NCBI GenBank assembly: GCA_018389105.1
Contig: JACATO010000304.1
Location: forward strand, 2,294,001 to 2,358,000
Reading direction: 5' to 3'
Origin: Nautilus pompilius
Lineage: Eukaryota; Mollusca; Cephalopoda; Nautilida; Nautilidae
Length of the DNA: 64,000 nt
The notes under the pieces were generated by a model. The model was not told the DNA's origin. It did not search any database and worked only from the letters and a program-made list of their open reading frames with translations. Made by a program: the position numbers and the translations under genes. The first letter of the stretch is position 1, and each line of letters begins with the position of its first letter. Shown piece by piece: positions 1 to 11,674 of this stretch.

Positions 1-779
1 TTTTGAACTGAATACCTCCAGTTTCCGAACTTTCCAAGTGCGTATCCTCTCCAGCCAGCAGAGCTGACACCCTTCTGGCTGACCCAGAGATATCAAGGAC
101 AGTTTCTGATAGAGAGTGAGAAAGAGCAGCCAAGGGATTGCAAAAAGTTCAAAGAAAGCAAAGGCTCAATTCCTTCATTCATTCTCTAGAAACTGATATC
201 TGTAGGTGCTTCATGTGGCAGTAAGTTTATAAATGTGCAGAACTCTTCTCCTCACATAGTTCTGACCTGATCTAATCAACAGTTGGGAAGAGAGGGGGTA
301 AAGCACCTTCAAACACAAGAATCCTTTCTCTTCTACAAATAACCACATTTAACTGATCTATCATTGTTTTCTTTCACTATTATTATTAAATCCAGTTGAT
401 GGATATTTTGATGCCATCCTCCAATTTATACTAAATAATGTATACAAGAACTAGGAAAGTGAAGGTGATGCTGACCCAGTAATTAAATAAATAATAGTTG
501 ATAGAACATCAGCTGGTACATTAAAAAGTTTGTTTTTCAAATTCTTTTCATAAAAAGAGTATTGAAGTTAGACAATTATTGCATCTTTTGGTGATTATTT
601 TGGTAACTAATTTTTTAAAATTCCTACTTGAAATCATTTAAGGCTACAAAGTTGGTTATTTTCCAAGTCTCTGTTTTTCTTTTTTTCAGTGTTAGCCGTA
701 AATGAAGCATATTGGGAGAAAAAAACAAACATATACATCAAATGCTATAGTACCTACATTGCTAATGAATCGCTCTTAC
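1..779. other. Left edge, inside a BUD23 intron
   Basis: AT-rich sequence downstream, in the minus-strand sense, of the seventh BUD23 coding exon. I looked for the next BUD23 exon here and did not find it, so the remaining C-terminal exons probably lie beyond the left edge. No other coding or structured signal was recognised. Confidence 0.5.
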
Positions 780-3700
780 CTGAGCACTGTTTTCTGGATA
801 TAGCTGAAACACAGCTCTTGAACCTCTGGCCTTGAAATGATATATAAATGATACACACAGGTTGTAATTGCAGACTATCAATGAAATATCTCAGGTCAGA
901 TATAATCCATTTATTAATGCATACAGTTGCATGTATTTAATTGTATAAACATCTATACATGTAAACAGTTTATTTTCAGACGTTTGCCACAAGAATTTTT
1001 AAAATCAAATATCCTAGTTTATTGCTTGATAAGCTTTTATTGGCTGGTCCATGATTATGGCTTCCAATGTACTTTTTATTTTGATTAAGTATGTTCACCA
1101 AACAATTAAAAAACAAGTAGTTCATCTCCATAATGGCATAGTACCCTTGCAACACAGAGACACAAGCATTCATTGGTACTGAAAAATGTTAAAATTTTTC
1201 CCAGAAGCCTTATGAAACCACAGATATTCACAATGTAGCTATTTTCTTTTATTTCAGAAAGTGTAAAATGAGGAAAATTCTACCAAGAATACACAAAGAA
1301 TTTGAAATTAAGACAATAAAATCAAACAAGGCATTAACAGTGAAAAGATTTATGCTTATTGTTCAAATGTGGTGCCTATACTATTTAACATTTTACTAAA
1401 TCCTCTTGGAAAAACAAACAAACTTCTAGGGACAACACTTAGAGATAAACGAGTTTTAGGTGAACTACAACACTCTCAATCTTAATATATAAAGCGGTTA
1501 TTTCCACCAAAACCACACAAAGATTCCTAGCAATGTTCAGTTTTACTAGCATATACATGGTAACAAAAAAATCATCTTAAATATTAATAAATTATTTTAT
1601 TTCATGTAAGACGTTGACCAAAGTAACCAAAAATCATTGTCTGTGGTAAATTTTAAACTTAGTGACAATTTTCATTCTTATTGCAGCTAGATGTTTGTGT
1701 GGAATCAGTGGAAATAACCACCTAATATATTAAAAATGAGGTTGCTATAGTTTTCCTGGAATTTATTTATTACTAAAATGTTCAGATTTAGACTTACCAT
1801 GGAGGAATACAAAGTGCTGAAAAACGTATACAGTCGCTTTGGAGGTTTGTGGGATGTCTTATCTGCATTACATAACCACTGGAGTGCAGATATACTTGGA
1901 AAAAAAAACAAAAACAAACAATTATTTATGTAGCTATTTGTTTCCTGCATTTAAAATAAGGTATTTGGTGTAACATTTTTCAGAGAGGTCAACATTAAGA
2001 ATAAGAGTGAGACGTAGGGGAGGTATTGGCTGGCACAGAAAGGGCTGTCTAAAGGTGGTGCTATGGAGGTTCATCCCACCTTAGAAATATTTTTAAATAA
2101 TCACTACAAATGGTGCACTGTTTATAGATTGTATTTAAAAATTTATAGAAATGAAACGTTACCTGTGGTTACCTATTTACAGCCAACACACTTTGATCGA
2201 CTGCCTATTTTTTCATAGGTTTTAGTTTAATGAAGCAGCAGCAGGTAGAGTTATGAACACTTTTTTAAGTGACCAGTCATAAGAAAGAATGCTGTAAAAA
2301 CAGGGGATGGAATGTGAGTAAACCAGTCACTACAGTAAAGATAAAGCTTCAAACCTGGAAACATCAAATGTATTGTTGGAAGATCCCACTAAACTGATGA
2401 ACAAAGGAGAAATAAATTTTTCACCAAATTTGCATTTGTACAAATTTTGAAAACTGAAAAAAATATATAAAGATACAGAAAAATAAAGCCACCGGTGTCT
2501 GGAGAAACTAGAAAAATAGATGGTTTCTACTGAAAAAAAAAACAAAATTACTTTTTTTCTTACCTGATAGCACCATCAAATGTTCCTGGCCGAAAGGGCA
2601 TTCCTGCTCCCATATCACCCAACAGTAAATCACCATCGACATCCCTTGCCAAAGCAACATCTAAAAAAGTTTTAAAAAAATATTCTATAAATCTTTTTTC
2701 TTTATATCAGACAAAAGTCCAGTTTTATATTATAATTACTAGCATACACTAAGAAGCGAGAAATTTTCTTCTCAATTTTCTAAAGTGGATAACATCAAAA
2801 CTTTGACCAGATCTTGTACTGTTAAAGATTCAAAACAGTAATCGAAGATCCAATTTGTTCTCACTCTCTATTTACCCCCCACCAATCACTAATTTGCTTA
2901 CTTTGCACTGTTTACACACAAACTGCATGCTCTGCACAACTGAGTGTGGTTCCCCAGCCAGATACAACTACAGCAATTCTATTTTCATCTACGTTTTGTT
3001 TGAATGTTCTTAGGAATTCCAAATTAAGATTATTAATCCTTTTCATGCACCTGCAAATTTACTTATCCAAATTTCCAAGCATCTACATTTATGTAGCATA
3101 TTTAATATCATGTGATTTATTTTTCAAATTTTTATGCTGTTTAACTAAAAATTACTGTATTGATTAATTTAAATTAATGCTGGCTATTATTAATATCAGC
3201 TATTAAGTTAAAGTGCAGTGGACTAATTATACTCTCATAAATGTACACACACACAACAATAGATTTTGGTACAAAAAAATGAAAATCAATCAAAATGTTT
3301 TTTTTTCTCAGTTATTATTTTTATTCAAATATTGTTCATTAAGCAAATTTCTAATTAAATTAAATATACTTTACCCAGCATATGATCACTGATGTCAATT
3401 CCAACCCACAGATGGCCGTCTTCTGTTAAGCATTCTCCGCTCAGCCCTGAACCACAGCTACAAAGGAAAACCAATTATGACACACAGTACTTAATCACAG
3501 ACACAACTAACAGGCCACACCGGGAAGCAGGGAAGATCCTATAGCCACTTATTCAATCACTGGAAAGAAAAGAAATATTTATCAATGCAATTTAAGAAAA
3601 AAAAAAACTTGCTGACATATTTAATCTTTGCAACTACTGTTGGTAGTCTATTTCAGTTATTAAAAATTCCTATTACCTCTAAAGTATCCATGAGATAAAC

Positions 3701-6700
3701 CAGCAAACTTACATTTAAATTTTATTCTGAACAATCTCAGTGTTCAAGATGATTTTTAAAATTCTGGACACCACATGGGGTACCCCACCCTAGAACAGAG
3801 CAAGGCACAGCAACATGTTGAAATTTTGAGAAAGCAATTTACATATCCATCATATAATTTACTTTTTTAAGAATGTTTGGTCCCAAAATACAGCTTCCCA
3901 ATGAAAAAGAATCCTTCAGATGAAAAGTCCACAGTAATAACCATTTGCCATTTATAATTGCCCCATAATTTAGTAGAAGATTCACTGAATCATGTTGTCA
4001 AGTTCTAGCCAATCAGAATAATTGATTTGCATAGCAACATGTGGTTTGGACACTTTCACTCATTTAGCTATGTTTACATTGTTCACATCCAATTGTTCGC
4101 AATGCCTTTAAAATGAAGATCTGTCATCAATACTCAATTTTGCAAGGAAAGTGTCTAGAATAGAAGGAAACCAATCTCCCAATGTTGGCCCAGCATTGAT
4201 TGATTCATCATCAGTGTCTGAATACACTCATCTGAATCTAGCTGAATCAAATTCAAAGCAAACAGCCACTCAAGGTCATGAGAAATATTTAAGTAAATGT
4301 ATGCATATTTATGCCACTAAGAATGCTATCATACTTTTTCAAGTCTGTCACCACTCCAAAAATTTTCTGCAGAAAATCCTGATAACTGTCTAGTCACTCA
4401 ACATTTATTTTGTTTTGTTTAATGAGATTCTACTCATGATGGGACCAAATTTAAGGTCTTATACAATGGTACCAAAGAGATACTTACTAGAAACACCTAC
4501 AAAACAATCAGATATGGTCCCCAAATTACAATATTTCTAATTACTTTGATATTGTTGTTGTCATACACCAATTTCAACAACAAAGATAATCTCCCTACAC
4601 AGGAGACAACTCTGATGAGTAGTGTCTTGGTTATCTGTTGGAGAGTGTGCATGCCTATCCTGTGCCACAAGAGGCCCAGCACTTGAAACCCAGACAAGGA
4701 AATCTCCACTAGAACTTTTTTTTTTTTGTAAACTTGCATGGCCAGCTGCTTAGGACAACTAAGAAGAAAGTCAGGGAGATATGCCAAATTGTACATACCC
4801 CAATTGTGATTCAAAATGGAGCCCTCGGGCAATGGCAGACCAATTGTCTAACTGCTGGTTGCCGCTGTGATGTTGACTAATTTCACATTAAAATGTTTTA
4901 AAATATGCATACAACATGCATATATAAGTAATATTTTAATGTCCATACTGGTATAAGTAAGGTTCTAAGAGTGAGAAAGTGTTATTTTGTTTGTCCATTA
5001 ATAAATTCATCTTAAAGTACCAAGGATGCTTGCAGATTTCAAAGCACGCTAATCTACTTAATGTATATCAAACAAACATCTCTATAATGCTATTGTTTAC
5101 TCTATGACCAAGTACAAATGTTGTATACAAAAAAGAAATCAAGTCAAATTCTAAGCTGCTTCTATATGAGATATGCACCACCGGATTATCTTCACTAGTA
5201 GTATGGTATGAGAGTAATGGAATATTTAGTTCATTTTTAATTTCATAAATTTAAATGCTAAAAATCTTGGATAGTTCACTATTAAGCACCTTTCTGTTAG
5301 GAAAATATTTTACCATTGCACTGATTCATTTTTTAGTGTTTAAAAAGTTAGATTTAAACCACATTTATTATCTCTGATCTTATCTTCTACTTCTAGTTGA
5401 CTTTACTATCAGTCAGTTGAAGTATACTCATATTTAAATTTTAGGAATATGTTTATGCAAAATATTAATAGGCATGCATGTAAAGTATCAAATTAAAATT
5501 AATATCACTGTAAAAATAGTTTTGAATAAAGCTATTACACTGTTAGTCTATCTATGGTGGTTTTATAGCTTGAGCCCAATGCATTTTTTGTACATAAAGT
5601 TTTTTGATGGTTTCACTATGAACAATTTTTCTGTGAAGTTAAAAAAAAATGAAGCAAATAAACAAAGCAGCAGCATATAACATACAAAACACACATACCC
5701 AATGTCTAATATATAATGACTCTGACCTTCTGGTAAAGCCAAGAGTTCTATGGCTCTCTCTGATAGCTTGCTCTGAATTTCAATCATTCGAGAACTACAA
5801 AAAGAAAACATGAGATGATAATTCTTTTTACATGCAATATATTACTAACATTTAGCAAATATCTGAGAGAAGACTCAGTAAATCATGGAAAAGTTTCTAT
5901 AGAACATTTAACCAAGACAAATAGTTGAAAAGTTGATTATCATATCAATTTTAAAAATATTCTTGTCTATCTAACTATTCACATTACATGCATTGTTATT
6001 TAAAAACAATAAAAAATTATTTTAAAAAAATTGTTTTTTGATAATTTTAAGAATCTAACAGCATTATTACTTGGCAAATAATGTAAAATTTATAAAAGAA
6101 TGAAATAAAATAACTAAAGAAAAAATTAAGTAAATTATATAAAAGTCCGTTTATATTTGTGCATTTTGGAGGATATGAGTATTGAATGTCACTGGGTTGA
6201 GTATCACTGATATTGGCAATGAAATGGGTAGAAACAGAACAAGATCATACTGAAACTCTGTGTAAAATTTAACCACAAAACAAAATCACAAGTAATATTT
6301 TTTTTCACAGTTTTATTGAAATTTGATGAAATTTATAAATATAATACAGGATAAGTAACATGCATTGATATGATGTACATCTAGATTAAAACCCATCAAA
6401 CTCATCCCCGGTCTTCCCTCCACTGCAAGAACTGTTCATCAGTCATGGTAGCAGTTGTGTTGTGGTTGATATCATTGTCATCGCCCTCTGATGCTTCTAC
6501 TGCCTCATCAGACCACAGTATATGATCTTTGGTTCTGTTCATGGCATTGGACAGGCAGGAGCTGAGGAAGCCCTTCTTGATGGTCTCAGGATCAACTTCT
6601 TCCCAGGCATCTATGGTGGGGTTGGAGGTGTGTTTGCCCTCCATCATCCATGTATTCCACCTCTGCTGGACCCCATGCTTGACTGGGCGGTTTTACAAGC

Positions 6701-9700
6701 CACGTCCATGACCTGCAGCATGGATGTCATACCCCCAGGTATGACGACGAGGTCTGTGCGAGTCTTCTTCAGGGCTGTCTTCATGGACTCCATGCAGTGG
6801 CATCTGAAGGCATCCACTGACAGGAGCTTGTGGAACAGCATACTGTCTGCCATCATGAGGGCTTCATCCATCCACTCCTAGGTATGGACCTGGATATGGA
6901 TACCACTGGGGAACTGGTCCTTTGGTGCGATCTTCCTCTTGATGATGATGTACGGTGGGAGTTTACTTCCGTTAGCCATACACCCAAGCATGACTGTGAA
7001 GCGGGTCTTCTCATGGGCAGTCGTCTTCAACCCGATGGGGGTCACTGTGCTGTTGTAGGGATGGTTGAACGTCATGGGCATCTGGTCAGCATTCCCTATG
7101 TAACTCAGGGGGTAGTCATGTTGTTTTCTCAGTTTAAGATGAACTGTTGGTACCTCAACAGCGCTGGTCTTCGTAATCATCAGGTAGCTTCTTGGCGATG
7201 GTGGTCCACCTGTGTATGCTCAGTTGGTTGTGGGCTATGAAGCATGCACACCATTTCTGAGATGCCTTAAGGTCAGGCATAGATTGAGTTTTGTAGACAG
7301 AAAGTGCATGCATGCATATCTCTGTGGTGGAAACCTCCACACCCAGCAAGTGCCTTTCAGTGACAAAGGAAAGTACCTCCTTCTCAAGCTTGGGATAGGC
7401 CACCCCCTTGCACCCGATCAGGACGTTTTGAACATGGCATGGTTTTAATTTTCTCCTGAGAACGTTGCCAGGACCTTTGAACACCATGACATAATACGCG
7501 AAGTATTCATGAAAACCCGATTTGTGCATTCCAGTGACCTGGTTCCCCTTCAGGTTGGCCCTATCTGACAGTGCCTGAAATATGAGTTAAATATGTCTGT
7601 TTTATAAGGAAATTATACGTTTTTGGGGTTTTTTTTATATGATAGTGTAAAATACATGGCACTTTACAGTATCATGTCCACATCAAAGAATTAAAAACCT
7701 TTCAAGTCCAAGAATATTATGAATATAAAAAGAGGCAGATCAAAGAAATTAAAAAAATGATGTGTGTGCTATAACCTAATAACTGTGCTCCATACTTTCA
7801 TCATGATCATATTAAATTATGAAAGATGTTATATGAAGCTGTATTATTATATGGACTGTAACCTTTACATGAATGCCCTTATGGCAGCCTAAAATCCAAA
7901 ATTTATAAACAAAATCAACTTAATGTTTTGCAGAAAGCCAGCAAACAGACTAAAATTATCTATATTGTTTTGTTGGAACACAGGTAACTTCCAAATACAT
8001 AGACATCAAACATGTTAAAGAAAATTTGTTGTTTGGCATGACAAAAGAGACACAAAGTGGCATCAGATTTTCTTATAGCTAAAAACTAAAAAAAATACTT
8101 GTTTTGTAATTCCTGTCATTTCATTACATCTCACACACACACGAAATCATCTTACAGAAAGCCAATGAAACTGCCTGTATGCAGTGACAAGTACTGATCA
8201 GGAAATTCAACAGCATTTATTATGTAGGACTATAAGTATGAAATTTTATAGAAGCTGTTAAATTTTCAATATTGTGCAAAAATTTACAAAACAATAGGAA
8301 ATACATGTCCACCGAAAAAAAAAATCCTTTTCATCACAAGAATTCTACATCTGTACAATTTTGCACACACACAAACACCATCCTATGGTAAAAAGGTTGC
8401 TTGATTGCCAGTTTCAGATGTTATAGCCAAGAGTATGACAGTCTTACTCTAACGTGGTGCGGTCTCAGATGTAGTTAGTACAGGCTACAGACAAATGCTG
8501 TCAACATGCAGTTACATTTGAAATTTCTTTCAGAAACCCTTTATTAGCAGTGGTAGGTAGGGTTTCCTCAAACTAGATATACTATAAATGAGCCACACCA
8601 TCAGCTAGTTGCACAAATCCAATTATACTGCAATGACTCACCATTTTTCAGGGAGTTTCTTATCAACATTAACTCACTCAAAACAACACCCCCCCTAACA
8701 AATGACTTGGAAAATAACTTGAAGATATATTCTGAGCCTAGAAAATCTGAACAAAGATTGGTTACAGGTATCTCTCAATTTACGAATGTTCGATTTATGA
8801 ATTTTTGCTATAACAAAAAAGAAAGATGGTTGCCTTACAAAAACGCAGACACAATGTGCCATATTGTGCTGTTGTTGTGAAATGTTTCTTTGTTTTTATC
8901 TTTCATAATTTATTTCATCCATCAAGATGTTTAAAAAAAGAAACTCTTTGAGCTCAAATGTGGTGGAATTGTTATTATTTCACGCTGAGAAGCTTACAAC
9001 TGAGGACCTGCTGGAGCTCGATCAAGAAAGGGCTATCTACCATGGAAGGCAGCAACACATCATCACTACCACTAAAACAACTGACTACGAAGAGGCTTGC
9101 AGACACATTTGGCCATATCAAACAAAGCATGACCATCTTCAAGGATAACGATCCAGACATGAAGTGTAGTATTAATTGTAGCTGCATAATGGTGAAGATG
9201 CCATATGTTGTTATAAGGAGCTATAATCAGAAGGAAAAACAAATCTGTCCAGATGTCTCTTGATGCATTCTTCAAACCTCAACCTTCAGCCAGTAAGAAA
9301 AAGACAGATCCTTTCAATTAAGTGAATAATAGTGAATAAATGCATTAATACAAATGTTGTTTTTTTTAGAATTTCATGTTCTTGTTAGTGTTACTTGGAA
9401 CAGTATTTTTCGTGCATTATAGTGAAAGAAAATAATACCTTAGAATGCCAAAAATTTGGGGTAAGGAACGAATTCCTCATATATTACATTAAAAATAACG
9501 GGAAAAGCGTGTTCGGTTTACGAATTGTCGTTTTGCGAAACGTTTACCTGGATACATCACCGAGGGACACACACACCTGTACTCTCTCCATACGTACGAA
9601 GTACCGAATGAATACTCACTTCAAGGTATACTTCTTTGCCTCTTTTTCACTATAGAACTGCAAAACAAACAAAAGTTCGCAGATCACTCATCTGCTACAA

Positions 9701-9806
9701 GTGGTCTCGATGGGTAAGAATCATTGTGACCGATTTCCAGATATATTCTGACAAAACTCACAATTTCGGGTGGAGCACGCCACTCGGGTCTTCCTGAGGT
9801 GGCCAT
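780..9806 (-). CDS. BUD23: BUD23, 18S rRNA (guanine-N7)-methyltransferase, 5' seven exons (C-terminus outside the window)
   Basis: BUD23 uses S-adenosylmethionine to make the single N7-methylguanosine in 18S rRNA during small-subunit maturation in the nucleus, with TRMT112 as its known partner. Coding exons in gene order are 9762-9806, 9620-9657, 5699-5794, 3375-3457, 2564-2660, 1798-1894 and 780-830. All have GT..AG borders and their phases join without a stop into 169 codons; human BUD23 has about 281 residues, so the rest lies left of position 1. The start is [15 protein letters not shown], matching the family N-terminus. Visible motifs are the SAM-binding DIGCGSG (residues 58-64), [16 protein letters not shown] and ISALQWLCN. 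The third and subsequent exons are separated by transposon-bearing introns; intron 2 (5795-9619) holds a pogo relic and a deleted Tigger. The gene is divergent from DNAJC30. Exon recognition was by eye from protein similarity, without RNA evidence. Confidence 0.94.
4151..4843. other. BUD23 intron 3 stretch with unexplained open frames
   Basis: This part of the 3458-5698 intron has a moderately long open frame on each strand (plus 4151-4393, minus 4497-4832). Neither shows a recognisable domain, and the minus frame runs through an A/T homopolymer near 4717. I regard them as repeat debris or chance. The rest of the intron is AT-rich without a recognised feature. Confidence 0.25.
6402..7529 (-). 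pseudogene. Pogo-family (CENP-B/DDE) transposase relic in BUD23 intron 2
   Basis: Four overlapping minus-strand frames (7155-7529, 6878-7180, 6644-6871, 6402-6647) read in order as one pogo-like transposase broken by small frameshifts. The N-terminal part has the CENP-B-type DNA-binding region ([14 protein letters not shown], then [13 protein letters not shown]). The catalytic part keeps all three acidic sites of a DDD triad: [18 protein letters not shown] and TSMLQVMDV. The C-terminal part ends in acidic sequence after [14 protein letters not shown]. Known pogo transposases cut and paste DNA at TA targets. It lies in the same orientation as the host gene. I could not fix its terminal inverted repeats. 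It is well conserved for a broken copy, so insertion may be fairly recent. It could be read as an intronic ORF of BUD23 by automated annotation, which would be wrong. Confidence 0.85.
8765..9550 (+). mobile_element. Internally deleted Tigger/pogo element with transposase C-terminus
   Basis: The ends are inverted copies beginning CAGGTA (left CAGGTATCTCTCAATTTACG; the right end reads inward from CAGGTAAACG), with TA on the left flank and GA on the right. Inside, at 8927-9321, is the plus-strand C-terminus of a Tigger transposase in shifting frames: [16 protein letters not shown], then [15 protein letters not shown], then a tail ending in QMSLDAFF at 9250-9273 and a TAA at 9319-9321. The DNA-binding and catalytic parts are missing, so this is a non-autonomous derivative about 790 bp long. 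It sits in BUD23 intron 2, antisense to the gene, and leaves the 38-bp exon at 9620-9657 untouched. Confidence 0.75.
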
Positions 9807-9965
9807 CTTTAATGACAATGCTGAGCTAGACGTTATTTATTCTTTAAACAACAAACCAATAATTTTAACGTAAAATAAATTTAAAATTAAAATAAGTTAA
9901 GATTTTATGATATACAGTTACACAATTTTTATAAATACGTAAAGTTTACTGTTAGTTTTGCAAAG
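9807..9965. promoter_or_regulatory. Bidirectional promoter interval between BUD23 and DNAJC30
   Basis: Only 159 bp separate the two divergent start codons, so both 5' UTRs and core promoters must lie here, or overlap the coding exons. The interval is AT-rich, with a CCAAT-like motif (accaat) near 9856 and a TATA-like tttataaata near 9929. No ETS or CpG-island signature is obvious within it, although the DNAJC30 coding sequence alongside is CpG-rich. Transcription starts cannot be placed from sequence alone. Confidence 0.6.
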
Positions 9966-10814
9966 ATGGCTCTGGTGTGCGTTTCACGTTGGAACTTCTT
10001 GCAGCCGGATCATTGTCGTCAGCTGTCAGTGGGAGGTTTGTTGAGGGTGCTGAGCCACCCCGCTGAAACTCATGAGCTGGGGTTCCTACGAAAATCGTCA
10101 AGTAGAATCGTTGAATGTTTTCCTGCGAAAAGCGACTCGGACAACGTGGAACCCGGAGGAGTCGGGGATCCCGTCAGGTGCTGCTGGAACCCCGCGGGTC
10201 GCGCCCTGGGGCGGCAGGGGACACGCTTCGTGGTGGCCGGCTTCCCGCCGAGGAGGTTCTGCTCCACTTCGAAGTCGAAGAGCACTGTCAAGAGATCCGC
10301 TACGTATTTCTACGACCTGCTCGGTGTCACCCAGAACGCGACAACGGTGCAGATCAAAGACGCCTTTTACCGGCTGTCGAAGCGATACCATCCCGACATC
10401 AACCACTCGACAGATGCTGCAGAAAAATTCAACGCGATTTCCGAAGCCTACGAAATCCTGGGGAATATCAGGCAACGACGATTATACGACCGCGGGCTCT
10501 CCAGGGATTCCAGATTTAATCCGCCTTCCTACTCATCCGATGGGCCTTTCACGTACACCGAAAAATTTAAGAAGAGGGCGAAAGCATACCCCACAGGTCA
10601 ATCTCGGATATATAACTTTGATGAATTCTACAGGAGGCATTATTCAGATAGTATTAACAAGTCTTCCGAAGTCAAGTTCTCGCAGAAAAAAGACATGGAG
10701 TCGGAAGTTGATATAAAACATCTGAGAAGGATAAATGGAGCTTTTGCTTTGGTTTCTGCAGTAGCATTTATTCTATGGAACTTGAGGTCTTGGAAAAGGA
10801 TGAATAGAAAATAA
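9966..10814 (+). CDS. DNAJC30: DNAJC30-like mitochondrial J-domain protein, intronless
   Basis: A single 282-codon frame. The J domain spans roughly residues 113-177 (YFYDLLGVTQNATTVQIKDA, HPD tripeptide at 142-144, DRGL at its end). It is followed by a linker and a C-terminal membrane segment (about 258-273, GAFALVSAVAFILWNL) with a basic tail. The first about 110 residues are rich in arginine and serine and poor in acids near the start, as expected for a mitochondrial targeting region. This order (presequence, J domain, one C-terminal transmembrane helix) and the lack of introns fit DNAJC30, an inner-membrane J-protein that in mammals associates with ATP synthase and supports complex I upkeep. 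The head-to-head position with BUD23 supports the assignment. The first ATG (aaagATGGCT) gives the best N-terminus. Codons are GC- and CpG-richer than the surroundings. Confidence 0.92.
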   Translation: MALVCVSRWNFLQPDHCRQLSVGGLLRVLSHPAETHELGFLRKSSSRIVECFPAKSDSDNVEPGGVGDPVRCCWNPAGRALGRQGTRFVVAGFPPRRFCSTSKSKSTVKRSATYFYDLLGVTQNATTVQIKDAFYRLSKRYHPDINHSTDAAEKFNAISEAYEILGNIRQRRLYDRGLSRDSRFNPPSYSSDGPFTYTEKFKKRAKAYPTGQSRIYNFDEFYRRHYSDSINKSSEVKFSQKKDMESEVDIKHLRRINGAFALVSAVAFILWNLRSWKRMNRK

Positions 10815-11666
10815 GATTAAACATGTCCATAGTTTTAGTTTTATTTATTTATTTAACTGTGAACCATTTGCAGTTTTTTTGTTGAAAATTATTTTAATAA
10901 TTGGGGATTTCTAACATAGTGATGCAAATAGAAGCTGAAAATCATTTATGGAAATTGAATTTGAGAAGCACTTTTTGTACTTGAGAAGTGTGCATCATTA
11001 ATGTGATATGAATATTTCTGGTCCTATAAATTCTGGAACTTGCCTTAATGTCAGATAAAGTGCAATAACAGCATGGAGTCTAACAACAACAAATGCACTG
11101 AGACCATCATACAGTAGCGGTATTTTTCATAGTTAAAAGTGTTACTATGAAATTTGATCATACTTTTTATTGTAAAATCATAGCATTACTTTCTATCAGT
11201 GTACAACATTGGGATTCTTTTTAGCTGTTTACATTGAGACCCAAAATGACAAAGTAATGCAAAACGATGTCACTACCACTGATATAAATATATAACCGAC
11301 ATGCATTTGTTATGTTCTTCATATGGAGCCATGGTTTTACAGAACACAGAGTGTCATTCTCCAGTGTTAAGTCAGTGTTTGTTACTGAGGTGTGTGTGAT
11401 TCAGGGTGAATGAGGAACCAGAATCACAGGTGTAACATGATTAATTTTTATTGATCTTATAGGAACAGCTAAAATGTAATTCATAAAAATGAATTGAAGT
11501 TGCAATAATTTATTTAGTATTGAACAGCCAGCTGCGTGAGTTTGCTCCAGTCTCTCCGTTTTCCTCCCATATCTAAAAAATGAGAAAGCGAGGAGTGATC
11601 TTCTGCAGTAGGCATATGGCTAATCTGACCCTTTTCTCTTCCACTTTGAAGAAAAATACCATTAAA
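10815..11666. other. DNAJC30 3' flank and intergenic sequence
   Basis: AT-rich sequence between the DNAJC30 stop and the left target-site duplication of the hAT element. It should contain the DNAJC30 3' UTR. I see no further gene. Confidence 0.5.
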
Positions 11667-11674
11667 AGATAAGT

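Noticed and set aside
4497-4832. 111-codon minus frame in a BUD23 intron
   Set aside because: It crosses an A/T homopolymer, has no domain, and its composition is like the surrounding intron.
6522-7240. Plus-strand open frames at 6522-6881 and 6830-7240
   Set aside because: Antisense shadows of the pogo transposase relic.
10070-10716. Other long frames overlapping DNAJC30
   Set aside because: GC-rich codons of DNAJC30 open shadow frames on both strands; only the J-domain frame has family similarity.
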